Positions 41,509 to 55,300 of a stretch of 64,000 bases of DNA are shown here, in pieces; positions within the stretch are counted from its first letter, which is position 1; each line of letters opens with the position of its first letter. The translations under genes were made by a program, and so were the position numbers. The notes under the pieces are model-generated. The model was not told where the DNA came from and did not search any database. It saw only the letters and a list, made by a program, of their open reading frames with translations. The stretch is from Climacium dendroides (Eukaryota > Streptophyta > Bryopsida > Hypnales > Climaciaceae): positions 188,501-252,500 of the forward strand of contig OX467089.1 of assembly GCA_950106755.1 (NCBI GenBank), written 5' to 3'.

Positions 41509-42863
41509 TTATTGGCTTGCTTTCTATTAAATACAACATGATTTTTAGAGTCTCTTTTTTTTAAATCCATTTCACTTGGAAAAGTGTGGGAAGCAATAGG
41601 GTTCTCTTAATCTTCTTTTTTCCATGAATCCTCATTATTTTGAAGATTTGCAACTTCTGTGTTACGTTTTTGGACATGCTTGCACGTCAAACCGATATAA
41701 TTGATTGGTTTGGTTTCTATTAAATACAGCATGATTTTTAGAGTCTCTTTTTTCTAAATCCATTTCACTTGGAAAAGTGTGGGGAAGCAATAGGGTTCTC
41801 TTAAACTTCATTTTTCCATAAATCCTCATTATTTTGAAGATTTGCAACTTCTGTGTTACGTTTTTGGACATGCTTGCACGTCAAACCGATATAATTTATT
41901 GGCTTGGTTTCTATTAAATACAGCATGATTTTTAGAGTCTCTTTTTTTTAAATCCATTTCACTTGGAAAAGTGTGGGGAAGCAATAGGGTTCTCTTAATC
42001 TTCTTTTTTCCATGAATCCTCATTATTTTGAACATTTGCAACTTCTGTGTTACGTTTTTGGACATGCTTGCACGTCAAACCGATATAATTTATTGGCTTG
42101 CTTTCTATTAAATACAACATGATTTTTAGAGTCTCTTTTTTTTAAATCCATTTCACTTGGAAAAGTGTGGGAAGCAATAGGGTTCTCTTAATCTTCTTTT
42201 TTCCATGAATCCTCATTATTTTGAACATTTGCAACTTCTGTGTTACGTTTTTGGACATGCTTGCACGTCAAACCGATATAATTGATTGGTTTGGTTTCTA
42301 TTAAATACAGCATGATTTTTAGAGTCTCTTTTTTCTAAATCCATTTCACTTGGAAAAGTGTGGGGAAGCAATAGGGTTCTCTTAAACTTCATTTTTCCAT
42401 AAATCCTCATTATTTTGAAGATTTGCAACTTCTGTGTTACGTTTTTGGACATGCTTGCACGTCAAACCGATATAATTTATTGGCTTGGTTTCTATTAAAT
42501 ACAGCATGATTTTTAGAGTCTCTTTTTTTTAAATCCATTTCACTTGGAAAAGTGTGGGGAAGCAATAGGGTTCTCTTAATCTTCTTTTTTCCATGAATCC
42601 TCATTATTTTGAACATTTGCAACTTCTGTGTTACGTTTTTGGACATGCTTGCACGTCAAACCGATATAATTTATTGGCTTGCTTTCTATTAAATACAACA
42701 TGATTTTTAGAGTCTCTTTTTTTTAAATCCATTTCACTTGGAAAAGTGTGGGAAGCAATAGGGTTCTCTTAATCTTCTTTTTTCCATGAATCCTCATTAT
42801 TTTGAACATTTGCAACTTCTGTGTTACGTTTTTGGACATGCTTGCACGTCAAACCGATATAAT
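41121..42863 (+). repeat. 3-mer HOR (581 bp) present three times
   Basis: Copies at 41121-41701, 41702-42282 and 42283-42863. The third monomer of each is 193 bp because GTGTGGGGAAGC has lost one G (41509-41701, 42090-42282, 42671-42863), and it starts TATTGGCTTGCTTTC with ACAACATG. The first unit overlaps the end of the preceding 5-mer, so the 3-mer appears to have grown out of the last two 5-mer monomers plus a shortened one. Confidence 0.88.
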
Positions 42864-45191
42864 TGATTGGTTTGGTTTCTATTAAATACAGCATGATTTT
42901 TAGAGTCTCTTTTTTTAAAATCCATTTCACTTGGAAAAGTGTGTGGAAGCAATAGGGTTCTCTTAATCTTCATTTTTCCATGAATTCTCATTATTTTGAA
43001 CATTTGCAACTTGTGTGTCATATGTTCCGACATGCTTGCACGTCAAACCGATATAATTGATTGGTTTGGTTTCTATTAAATACAGCATGATTTTTAGAGT
43101 CTCTTTTTTTAAAATCCATTTCACTTGGAAAAGTGTGTGGAAGCAATAGGGTTCTCTTAAACTTCATTTTTCCATGAATCCTCATTATTTTGAACATTTG
43201 CAACTTGCGTGTCATATGTTCCGACATGCTTGCACGTCAAACCGATATAATTGATTGGTTTGGTTTCTATTAAATACAGCATGATTTTTAGAGTCTCTTT
43301 TTTTAAAATCCATTTCACTTGGAAAAGTGTGGGGAAGCAATAGGGTTCTCTTAAACTTCATTTTTCCATGAATCCTCATTATTTTGAAGATTTGCAACTT
43401 CTGTGTTACGTTTTTGGACATGCTTGTACGTCAAACCGATATAATTGATTGGTTTGGTTTCTATTAAATACAGCATGATTTTTAGAGTCTCTTTTTTCTA
43501 AATCCATTTCACTTGGAAAAGTGTGGGGAAGCAATAGGGTTCTCTTAAACTTCATTTTTCCATAAATCCTCATTATTTTGAAGATTTGCAACTTCTGTGT
43601 TACGTTTTTGGACATGCTTGCACGTCAAACCGATATAATTTATTGGCTTGGTTTCTATTAAATACAGCATGATTTTTAGAGTCTCTTTTTTTTAAATCCA
43701 TTTCACTTGGAAAAGTGTGGGGAAGCAATAGGGTTCTCTTAATCTTCTTTTTTCCATGAATCCTCATTATTTTGAACATTTGCAACTTCTGTGTTACGTT
43801 TTTGGACATGCTTGCACGTCAAACCGATATAATTTATTGGCTTGCTTTCTATTAAATACAACATGATTTTTAGAGTCTCTTTTTTTTAAATCCATTTCAC
43901 TTGGAAAAGTGTGGGGAAGCAATAGGGTTCTCTTAATCTTCTTTTTTCCATGAATCCTCATTATTTTGAACATTTGCAACTTCTGTGTTACGTTTTTGGA
44001 CATGCTTGCACGTCAAACCGATATAATTGATTGGTTTGGTTTCTATTAAATACAGCATGATTTTTAGAGTCTCTTTTTTTAAAATCCATTTCACTTGGAA
44101 AAGTGTGTGGAAGCAATAGGGTTCTCTTAATCTTCATTTTTCCATGAATTCTCATTATTTTGAACATTTGCAACTTGTGTGTCATATGTTCCGACATGCT
44201 TGCACGTCAAACCGATATAATTGATTGGTTTGGTTTCTATTAAATACAGCATGATTTTTAGAGTCTCTTTTTTTAAAATCCATTTCACTTGGAAAAGTGT
44301 GGGGAAGCAATAGGGTTCTCTTAAACTTCATTTTTCCATGAATCCTCATTATTTTGAAGATTTGCAACTTCTGTGTTACGTTTTTGGACATGCTTGTACG
44401 TCAAACCGATATAATTGATTGGTTTGGTTTCTATTAAATACAGCATGATTTTTAGAGTCTCTTTTTTCTAAATCCATTTCACTTGGAAAAGTGTGGGGAA
44501 GCAATAGGGTTCTCTTAAACTTCATTTTTCCATAAATCCTCATTATTTTGAAGATTTGCAACTTCTGTGTTACGTTTTTGGACATGCTTGCACGTCAAAC
44601 CGATATAATTTATTGGCTTGGTTTCTATTAAATACAGCATGATTTTTAGAGTCTCTTTTTTTTAAATCCATTTCACTTGGAAAAGTGTGGGGAAGCAATA
44701 GGGTTCTCTTAATCTTCTTTTTTCCATGAATCCTCATTATTTTGAACATTTGCAACTTCTGTGTTACGTTTTTGGACATGCTTGCACGTCAAACCGATAT
44801 AATTTATTGGCTTGCTTTCTATTAAATACAACATGATTTTTAGAGTCTCTTTTTTTTAAATCCATTTCACTTGGAAAAGTGTGGGGAAGCAATAGGGTTC
44901 TCTTAATCTTCTTTTTTCCATGAATCCTCATTATTTTGAACATTTGCAACTTCTGTGTTACGTTTTTGGACATGCTTGCACGTCAAACCGATATAATTGA
45001 TTGGTTTGGTTTCTATTAAATACAGCATGATTTTTAGAGTCTCTTTTTTTAAAATCCATTTCACTTGGAAAAGTGTGGGGAAGCAATAGGGTTCTCTTAA
45101 ACTTCTTTTTTCCATGAATCCTCATTATTTTGAAGATTTGCAACTTCTGTGTTACATTTTTGGACATGCTTGCACGTCAAACCGATATAAT
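42864..45191 (+). repeat. 5-mer HOR (970 bp) present about twice, plus two leading monomers
   Basis: Units at 43252-44221 and 44222-45191. Each contains the trio CATAAATCC monomer, TATTGGCTTGG monomer and TATTGGCTTGC/ACAACATG monomer, here at full 194-bp length. The fifth monomer differs between units: GTGTGTGGAAGC in the first, AAACTTCTTTTTTCC in the second. The two leading monomers (42864-43251) both carry GTGTGTGGAAGC. Confidence 0.82.
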
Positions 45192-47131
45192 TGATTGGTT
45201 TGGTTTCTATTAAATACAGCATGATTTTTAGAGTCTCTTTTTTTAAAATCCATTTCACTTGGAAAAGTGTGGGGAAGCAATAGGGTTCTCTTAAACTTCA
45301 TTTTTCCATAAATCCTCATTATTTTGAAGATTTGCAACTTCTGTGTTACGTTTTTGGACATGCTTGCACGTCAAACCGATATAATTTATTGGCTTGGTTT
45401 CTATTAAATACAGCATGATTTTTAGAGTCTCTTTTTTTTAAATCCATTTCACTTGGAAAAGTGTGGGGAAGCAATAGGGTTCTCTTAATCTTCTTTTTTC
45501 CATGAATCCTCATTATTTTGAACATTTGCAACTTCTGTGTTACGTTTTTGGACATGCTTGCACGTCAAACCGATATAATTTATTGGCTTGCTTTCTATTA
45601 AATACAACATGATTTTTAGAGTCTCTTTTTTTTAAATCCATTTCACTTGGAAAAGTGTGGGGAAGCAATAGGGTTCTCTTAATCTTCTTTTTTCCATGAA
45701 TCCTCATTATTTTGAACATTTGCAACTTCTGTGTTACGTTTTTGGACATGCTTGCACGTCAAACCGATATAATTGATTGGTTTGGTTTCTATTAAATACA
45801 GCATGATTTTTAGAGTCTCTTTTTTTAAAATCCATTTCACTTGGAAAAGTGTGGGGAAGCAATAGGGTTCTCTTAAACTTCATTTTTCCATGAATCCTCA
45901 TTATTTTGAAGATTTGCAACTTCTGTGTTACGTTTTTGGACATGCTTGTACGTCAAACCGATATAATTGATTGGTTTGGTTTCTATTAAATACAGCATGA
46001 TTTTTAGAGTCTCTTTTTTCTAAATCCATTTCACTTGGAAAAGTGTGGGGAAGCAATAGGGTTCTCTTAAACTTCATTTTTCCATAAATCCTCATTATTT
46101 TGAAGATTTGCAACTTCTGTGTTACGTTTTTGGACATGCTTGCACGTCAAACCGATATAATTTATTGGCTTGGTTTCTATTAAATACAGCATGATTTTTA
46201 GAGTCTCTTTTTTTAAAATCCATTTCACTTGGAAAAGTGTGGGGAAGCAATAGGGTTCTCTTAATCTTCTTTTTTCCATGAATCCTCATTATTTTGAACA
46301 TTTGCAACTTCTGTGTTACGTTTTTGGACATGCTTGCACGTCAAACCGATATAATTTATTGGCTTGCTTTCTATTAAATACAACATGATTTTTAGAGTCT
46401 CTTTTTTTAAAATCCATTTCACTTGGAAAAGTGTGGGGAAGCAATAGGGTTCTCTTAAACTTCATTTTTCCATGAATCCTCATTATTTTGAAGATTTGCA
46501 ACTTCTGTGTTACGTTTTTGGACATGCTTGCACGTCAAACCGATATAATTGATTGGTTTGGTTTCTATTAAATACAGCATGATTTTTAGAGTCTCTTTTT
46601 TCTAAATCCATTTCACTTGGAAAAGTGTGGGGAAGCAATAGGGTTCTCTTAAACTTCATTTTTCCATAAATCCTCATTATTTTGAAGATTTGCAACTTCT
46701 GTGTTACGTTTTTGGACATGCTTGCACGTCAAACCGATATAATTTATTGGCTTGGTTTCTATTAAATACAGCATGATTTTTAGAGTCTCTTTTTTTTAAA
46801 TCCATTTCACTTGGAAAAGTGTGGGGAAGCAATAGGGTTCTCTTAATCTTCTTTTTTCCATGAATCCTCATTATTTTGAACATTTGCAACTTCTGTGTTA
46901 CGTTTTTGGACATGCTTGCACGTCAAACCGATATAATTTATTGGCTTGCTTTCTATTAAATACAACATGATTTTTAGAGTCTCTTTTTTTTAAATCCATT
47001 TCACTTGGAAAAGTGTGGGGAAGCAATAGGGTTCTCTTAATCTTCTTTTTTCCATGAATCCTCATTATTTTGAACATTTGCAACTTCTGTGTTACGTTTT
47101 TGGACATGCTTGCACGTCAAACCGATATAAT
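45192..47131 (+). repeat. Reshuffled trios with hybrid monomers
   Basis: The same trio recurs at uneven distances (starts near 45192, 45968 and 46550). In the middle one the second and third monomers look hybrid: TATTGGCTTGG and TATTGGCTTGC/ACAACATG starts are followed by TTTTTTTAAAATCC middles that belong to other types (about 46200 and 46400). CpG-altered TTACATTTTT appears near 45155. This is consistent with gene conversion inside monomers. Confidence 0.75.
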
Positions 47132-49071
47132 TGATTGGTTTGGTTTCTATTAAATACAGCATGATTTTTAGAGTCTCTTTTTTTAAAATCCATTTCACTT
47201 GGAAAAGTGTGGGGAAGAAATAGGGTTCTCTTAAACTTCATTTTTCCATGAATCCTCATTATTTTGAAGATTTGCAACTTCTGGGTTACGTTTTTGGACA
47301 TGCTTGCATGTCAAACCGATATAATTTATTAGCTTGGTTTCTATTAAATACAGCATGATTTTTAGAGCCTCTTTTTTTAAAATCCATTTCACTTGGAAAA
47401 GTGTGGCGAAGCAATAGGGTTCTCTTAAACTTCTTTTTTCCATGAATCCTCATTATTTTGAAGATTTGCAACTTCTGTGTTACATTTTTGGACATGCTTG
47501 CACGTCAAACCGATATAATTGATTGGTTTGGTTTCTATTAAATACAGCATGATTTTTAGAGTCTCTTTTTTTAAAATCCATTTCACTTGGAAAAGTGTGG
47601 GGAAGCAATAGGGTTCTCTTAAACTTCATTTTTCCATGAATCCTCATTATTTTGAAGATTTGCAACTTCTGGATTACGTTTTTGGACATGCTTGCATGTC
47701 AAACCGATATAATTTATTAGCTTGGTTTCTATTAAATACAGCATGATTTTTAGAGTCTCTTTTTCTAAAATCCATTTCACTTGGAAAAGTGTTGGGAAGA
47801 AATAGGGTTCTCTTAATCTTCATTTTTCCATGAATCCTCATTATTTTGAAGATTTGCAACTTCTGTGTTACGTTTTTGGACATGCTTGTACGTCAAACCG
47901 ATATAATTGATTGGTTTGGTTTCTATTAAATACAGCATGATTTTTAGAGTCTCTTTTTTCTAAATCCATTTCACTTGGAAAAGTGTGGGGAAGCAATAGG
48001 GTTCTCTTAAACTTCATTTTTCCATAAATCCTCATTATTTTGAAGATTTGCAACTTCTGTGTTACGTTTTTGGACATGCTTGCACGTCAAACCGATATAA
48101 TTTATTGGCTTGGTTTCTATTAAATACAGCATGATTTTTAGAGTCTCTTTTTTTTAAATCCATTTCACTTGGAAAAGTGTGGGGAAGCAATAGGGTTCTC
48201 TTAATCTTCTTTTTTCCATGAATCCTCATTATTTTGAACATTTGCAACTTCTGTGTTACGTTTTTGGACATGCTTGCACGTCAAACCGATATAATTGATT
48301 GGTTTGGTTTCTATTAAATACAGCATGATTTTTAGAGTCTCTTTTTTTAAAATCCATTTCACTTGGAAAAGTGTGGGGAAGAAATAGGGTTCTCTTAAAC
48401 TTCATTTTTCCATGAATCCTCATTATTTTGAAGATTTGCAACTTCTGGGTTACGTTTTTGGACATGCTTGCATGTCAAACCGATATAATTTATTAGCTTG
48501 GTTTCTATTAAATACAGCATGATTTTTAGAGTCTCTTTTTTTAAAATCCATTTCACTTGGAAAAGTGTGGCGAAGCAATAGGGTTCTCTTAAACTTCTTT
48601 TTTCCATGAATCCTCATTATTTTGAAGATTTGCAACTTCTGTGTTACATTTTTGGACATGCTTGCACGTCAAACCGATATAATTGATTGGTTTGGTTTCT
48701 ATTAAATACAGCATGATTTTTAGAGTCTCTTTTTTTAAAATCCATTTCACTTGGAAAAGTGTGGGGAAGCAATAGGGTTCTCTTAAACTTCATTTTTCCA
48801 TGAATCCTCATTATTTTGAAGATTTGCAACTTCTGGATTACGTTTTTGGACATGCTTGCATGTCAAACCGATATAATTTATTAGCTTGGTTTCTATTAAA
48901 TACAGCATGATTTTTAGAGTCTCTTTTTCTAAAATCCATTTCACTTGGAAAAGTGTTGGGAAGAAATAGGGTTCTCTTAATCTTCATTTTTCCATGAATC
49001 CTCATTATTTTGAAGATTTGCAACTTCTGTGTTACGTTTTTGGACATGCTTGCATGTCAAACCGATATAAT
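47132..49071 (+). repeat. 6-mer (1164-bp) duplication, four monomers repeated
   Basis: Four monomers at 47132-47907 recur at 48296-49071, including rare TTACATTTTT (near 47484 and 48648), CTTCTGGATTACG (near 47670 and 48834) and GTGTTGGGAAG (near 47790 and 48955). AGAGCCTC near 47366 is private to the first. The two intervening monomers (47908-48295) are the first two of the trio described for 42864-47131. Confidence 0.85.
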
Positions 49072-52000
49072 TTATTGGTTTGGTTTCTATTAAATACAGC
49101 ATGATTTTTAGAGTCTCTTTTTTTAAAATCCATTTCACTTGGAAAAGTGTGGGGAAGCAATAGGGTTCTCTTAAACTTCATTTTTCCATGAATCCTCATT
49201 ATTTTGAAGATTTGCAACTTCTGTGTTACGTTTTTGGACATGCTTGCACGTCAAACCGATATAATTGATTGGTTTGGTTTCTATTAAATACAGCATGATT
49301 TTTAGAGTCTCTTTTTTCTAAATCCATTTCACTTGGAAAAGTGTGGGGAAGCAATAGGGTTCTCTTACACTTCAATGTTCAATTAATCCTCATTATTTTG
49401 AAGATTTGCAACTTCTGTGTTATGTTTTCGGAGATGCTTGCACGTCAAACCGATATAATTTATCGGTTTGATTTCTATTAAATACAGCATGATTTTTAGA
49501 GTCTCTTTTTCTAAAATCCATTTCACTTGGAAAAGTGTGGGGAAGAAATAGGGTTCTCTTAATCTTCATTTTTCCATGAATCCTCATTATTTTGAAGATT
49601 TGCAACTTCTGTGTTACGTTTTTGGACATGCTTGCATGTCAAACCGATATAATTTATTGGCTTGGTTTCTATTAAATACAGCATGATTTTTAGAGTCTCT
49701 TTTTTTTAAATCCATTTCACTTGGAAAAGTGTGGGGAAGCAATAGGGTTCTCTTAAACTTCATTTTTCCATGAATCCTCATTATTTTGAACATTTCCAAC
49801 TTGTGTGTCATGTGTTCCGACATGCTTGCATGTCAAACCGATATAATTGATTGGTTTGGTTTCTATTAAATACAGCATGATTTTTAGAGTCTCTTTTTTT
49901 AAAATCCATTTCACTTGGAAAAGTGTGGGGAAGCTATAGGGTTCTCTTAATCTTCATTTTTCCATGAATCCTCATTATTTTGAAGATTTGCAACTTCTCT
50001 GTTACGTTTTTGGACATGCTTGCACGTCAAACCGATATAATTGATTGGTTTGGTTTCTATTAAATACAGCATGATTTTTAGAGTCTCTTTTTTTAAAATC
50101 CATTTCACTTGGAAAAGTGTGGGGAAGCAATAGGGTTCTCTTAATCTTCATTTTTCCATGAATTCTCATTATTTGGAACATTTGCAACTTGTGTGTCATA
50201 TGTTCCGACATGCTTGCACGTCAAACCGATATAATTGATTGGTTTGGTTTCTATTAAATACAGCATGATTTTTAGAGTCTCTTTTTTTAAAATCCATTTC
50301 ACTTGGAAAAGTGTGGGGAAGCAATAGGGTTCTCTTAAACTTCATTTTTCCATGAATCCTCATTATTTTGAAGATTTGCAACTTCTGTGTTACGTTTTTG
50401 GACATGCTTGTACGTCAAACCGATATGATTGATTGGTTTGGTTTCTATTAAATACAGCATGATTTTTAGAGTCTCTTTTTTCTAAATCCATTTCACTTGG
50501 AAAAGTGTGGGGAAGCAATAGGGTTCTCTTACACTTCAATGTTCCATTAATCCTCATTATTTTGAAGATTTGCAACTTCTGTGTTACGTTTTTGGACATG
50601 CTTGCACGTCAAACCGATATAATTGATTGGTTTGGTTTCTATTAAATACAGCATGATTTTTAGATTCTCTTTTTTTAAAATCCATTTCACTTGGAAAAGT
50701 GTGGGGAAGCTATAGGGTTCTCTTAATCTTCATTTTTCCATGAATCCTCATTATTTTGAAGATTTGCAACTTCTCTGTTACGTTTTTGGACATGCTTGCA
50801 CGTCAAACCGATATAATTGATTGGTTTGGTTTCTATTAAATACAGCATGATTTTTAGAGTCTCTTTTTTTAAAATCCATTTCACTTGGAAAAGTGTGTGG
50901 AAGCAATAGGGTTCTCTTAATCTTCATTTTTCCATGAATTCTCATTATTTTGAACATTTGCAACTTGTGTGTCATATGTTCCGACATGCTTGCACGTCAA
51001 ACCGATATAATTGATTGGTTTGGTTTCTATTAAATACAGCATGATTTTTAGAGTCTCTTTTTTTAAAATCCATTTCACTTGGAAAAGTGTGGGGAAGCAA
51101 TAGGGTTCTCTTAAACTTCATTTTTCCATGAATCCTCATTATTTTGAAGATTTGCAACTTCTGTGTTACGTTTTTGGACATGCTTGTACGTCAAACCGAT
51201 ATAATTGATTGGTTTGGTTTCTATTAAATACAGCATGATTTTTAGATTCTCTTTTTTTAAAATCCATTTCACTTGGAAAAGTGTGGGGAAGCAATAGGGT
51301 TCTCTTACACTTCAATGTTCCATTAATCCTCATTATTTTGAAGATTTGCAACTTCTGTGTTACGTTTTTGGACATGCTTGTACGTCAAACCGATATAATT
51401 GATTGGTTTGGTTTCTATTAAATACAGCATGATTTTTAGAGTCTCTTTTTTTAAAATCCATTTCACTTGGAAAAGTGTGTGGAAGCAATAGGGTTCTCTT
51501 AATCTTCATTTTTCCATGAATTCTCATTATTTTGAACATTTGCAACTTGTGTGTCATATGTTCCGACATGCTTGCACGTCAAACCGATATAATTGATTGG
51601 TTTGGTTTCTATTAAATACAGCATGATTTTTAGAGTCTCTTTTTTTAAAATCCATTTCACTTGGAAAAGTGTGGGGAAGCAATAGGGTTCTCTTAAACTT
51701 CATTTTTCCATGAATCCTCATTATTTTGAAGATTTGCAACTTCTGGGTTACGTTTTTGGACATGCTTGCATGTCAAACCGATATAATTTATTAGCTTGGT
51801 TTCTATTAAATACAGCATGATTTTTAGAGTCTCTTTTTTTAAAATCCATTTCACTTGGAAAAGTGTGGGGAAGCAATAGGGTTCTCTTAATCTTCATTTT
51901 TCCATGAATCCTCATTATTTTGAACATTTGCAACTTGTGTGTCATGTGTTCCGACATGCTTGCATGTCAAACCGATATAATTGATTGGTTTGGTTTCTAT

Positions 52001-52369
52001 TAAATACAGCATGATTTTTAGAGTCTCTTTTTTCTAAATCCATTTCACTTGGAAAAGTGTGGGGAAGCAATAGGGTTCTCTTACACTTCAATGTTCCATT
52101 AATCCTCATTATTTTGAAGATTTGCAACTTCTGTGTTATGTTTTCGGAAATGCTTGCACGTCAAACCGATATAATTTATTGGTTTGATTTCTATTAAATA
52201 CAGCATGATTTTTAGAGTCTCTTTTTCTAAAATCCATTTCACTTGGAAAAGTGTGGGGAAGAAATAGGGTTCTCTTAATCTTCATTTTTCCATGAATCCT
52301 CATTATTTTGAAGATTTGCAACTTCTGTGTTACGTTTTTGGACATGCTTGCATGTCAAACCGATATAAT
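49072..52369 (+). repeat. Mixed monomers with a 4-mer (776-bp) duplication
   Basis: Four monomers at 49848-50623 (starting with a GAAGCTATAG monomer, with CTTCTCTG) recur at 50624-51399. Three then continue in a similar order to about 51980. TTTTTAGATTCTC variants mark 50665 and 51245. The pair CTAAAATCC/GAAGAAATAG and TATTGGCTTGG near 49460-49847 recurs near 52176-52563, 14 monomers later. One monomer (about 50042-50235) with ATTTGGAACATTTGC has a twin 12 kb away. Confidence 0.78.
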
Positions 52370-55300
52370 TTATTGGCTTGGTTTCTATTAAATACAGCAT
52401 GATTTTTAGAGTCTCTTTTTTTTAAATCCATTTCACTTGGAAAAGTGTGGGGAAGCAATAGGGTTCTCTTAAACTTCATTTTTCCATGAATCCTCATTAT
52501 TTTGAACATTTCCAACTTGTGTGTCATGTGTTCCGACATGCTTGCATGTCAAACCGATATAATTGATTGGTTTGGTTTCTATTAAATACAGCATGATTTT
52601 TAGAGTCTCTTTTTTTAAAATCCATTTCACTTGGAAAAGTGTGGGGAAGCAATAGGGTTCTCTTAAACTTCATTTTTCCATGAATCCTCATTATTTTGAA
52701 GATTTGCAACTTCTGTGTTACGTTTTTGGACATGCTTGTACGTCAAACCGATATAATTGATTGGTTTGGTTTCTATTAAATACAGCATGATTTTTAGAGT
52801 CTCTTTTTCCTAAATCCATTTCACTTGGAAAAGTGTGGGGAAGCAATAGGGTTCTCTTAAACTTCATTTTTCCATGAATCCTCATTATTTTGAAGATTTG
52901 CAACTTCTGTGTTACGTTTTTGGACATGCTTGCACGTCAAACCGATATAATTGATTGGTTTGGTTTCTATTAAATACAGCATGATTTTTAGAGTCTCTTT
53001 TTTTAAAATCCATTTCACTTGGAAAAGTGTGGGGAAGCTATAGAGTTCTCTTAATCTACATTTTTCCATGAATCCTCATTATTTTGAACATTTGCAACTT
53101 CTGTGTTACGTTTTTGGACATGCTTGCACGTCAAACCGATATAATTGATTGGTTTGGTTTCTATTAAATACAGCATGATTTTTAGAGTCTCTTTTTTTAA
53201 AATCCATTTCACTTGGAAAAGTGTGGGGAAGCAATAGGGTTCTCTTAATCTTCATTTTTCCATGAATTCTCATTATTTTGAACATTTGCAACTTGTGTGT
53301 CATATGTTCCGACATGCTTGCACGTCAAACCGATATAATTGATTGGTTTGGTTTCTATTAAATACAGCATGATTTTTAGAGTCTCTTTTTTCTAAATCCA
53401 TTTCACTTGGAAAAGTGTGGGGAAGCAATAGGGTTCTCTTAAACTTCATTTTTCCATGAATCCTCATTATTTTGAAGATTTGCAACTTCTGGGTTACGTT
53501 TTTGGACATGCTTGCATGTCAAACCGATATAATTTATTAGCTTGGTTTCTATTAAATACAGCATGATTTTTAGAGTCTCTTTTTTTAAAATCCATTTCAC
53601 TTGGAAAAGTGTGGCGAAGCAATAGGGTTCTCTTAAACTTCTTTTTTCCATGAATCCTCATTATTTTGAAGATTTGCAACTTCTGTGTTACGTTTTTGGA
53701 CATGCTTGCACGTCAAACCGATATAATTGCTTGGTTTGGTTTCTATTAAATACAGCATGATTTTTAGAGTCTCTTTTTTTAAAATCCATTTCACTTGGAA
53801 AAGTGTGGGGAAGCAATAGGGTTCTCTTACACTTCAATGTTCCATTAATCCTCATTATTTTGAAGATTTGCAACTTCTGTGTTACGTTTTTGGACATGCT
53901 TGCACGTCAAACCGATATAATTGATTGGTTTGGTTTCTATTAAATACAGCATGATTTTTAGAGTCTCTTTTTTCTAAATCCATTTCACTTGGAAAAGTGT
54001 GGGAAGCAATAGGGTTCTCTTAATCTTCTTTTTTCCATGAATCCTCATTATTTTGAACATTTGCAACTTCTGTGTTACGTTTTTGGACATGCTTGCACGT
54101 CAAACCGATATAATTGATTGGTTTGGTTTCTATTAAATACAGCATGATTTTTAGAGTCTCTTTTTTTTAAATCCATTTCACTTGGAAAAGTGTGGGGAAG
54201 CAATAGGGTTCTCTTAAACTTCATTTTTCCATGAATCCTCATTATTTTGAACATTTCCAACTTGTGTGTCATGTGTTCCGACATGCTTGCATGTCAAACC
54301 GATATAATTGATTGGTTTGGTTTCTATTAAATACAGCATGATTTTTAGAGTCTCTTTTTTTAAAATCCATTTCACTTGGAAAAGTGTGGGGAAGCAATAG
54401 GGTTCTCTTAAACTTCATTTTTCCATGAATCCTCATTATTTTGAAGATTTGCAACTTCTGTGTTACGTTTTTGGACATGCTTGTACGTCAAACCGATATA
54501 ATTGATTGGTTTGGTTTCTATTAAATACAGCATGATTTTTAGAGTCTCTTTTTCCTAAATCCATTTCACTTGGAAAAGTGTGGGGAAGCAATAGGGTTCT
54601 CTTAAACTTCATTTTTCCATGAATCCTCATTATTTTGAAGATTTGCAACTTCTGTGTTACGTTTTTGGACATGCTTGCACGTCAAACCGATATAATTGAT
54701 TGGTTTGGTTTCTATTAAATACAGCATGATTTTTAGAGTCTCTTTTTTTAAAATCCATTTCACTTGGAAAAGTGTGGGGAAGCTATAGAGTTCTCTTAAT
54801 CTTCATTTTTCCATGAATCCTCATTATTTTGAACATTTGCAACTTCTGTGTTACGTTTTTGGACATGCTTGCACGTCAAACCGATATAATTGATTGGTTT
54901 GGTTTCTATTAAATACAGCATGATTTTTAGAGTCTCTTTTTTCTAAATCCATTTCACTTGGAAAAGTGTGGCGAAGCAATAGGGTTCTCTTAATCTTCAT
55001 TTTTCCATGAATTCTCATTATTTTGAACATTTGCAACTTGTGTGTCATATGTTCCGACATGCTTGCACGTCAAACCGATATAATTGATTGGTTTGGTTTC
55101 TATTAAATACAGCATGATTTTTAGAGTCTCTTTTTTCTAAATCCATTTCACTTGGAAAAGTGTGGGGAAGCAATAGGGTTCTCTTAAACTTCATTTTTCC
55201 ATGAATCCTCATTATTTTCAAGATTTGCAACTTCTGGGTTACGTTTTTGGACATGCTTGCATGTCAAACCGATATAATTTATTAGCTTGGTTTCTATTAA

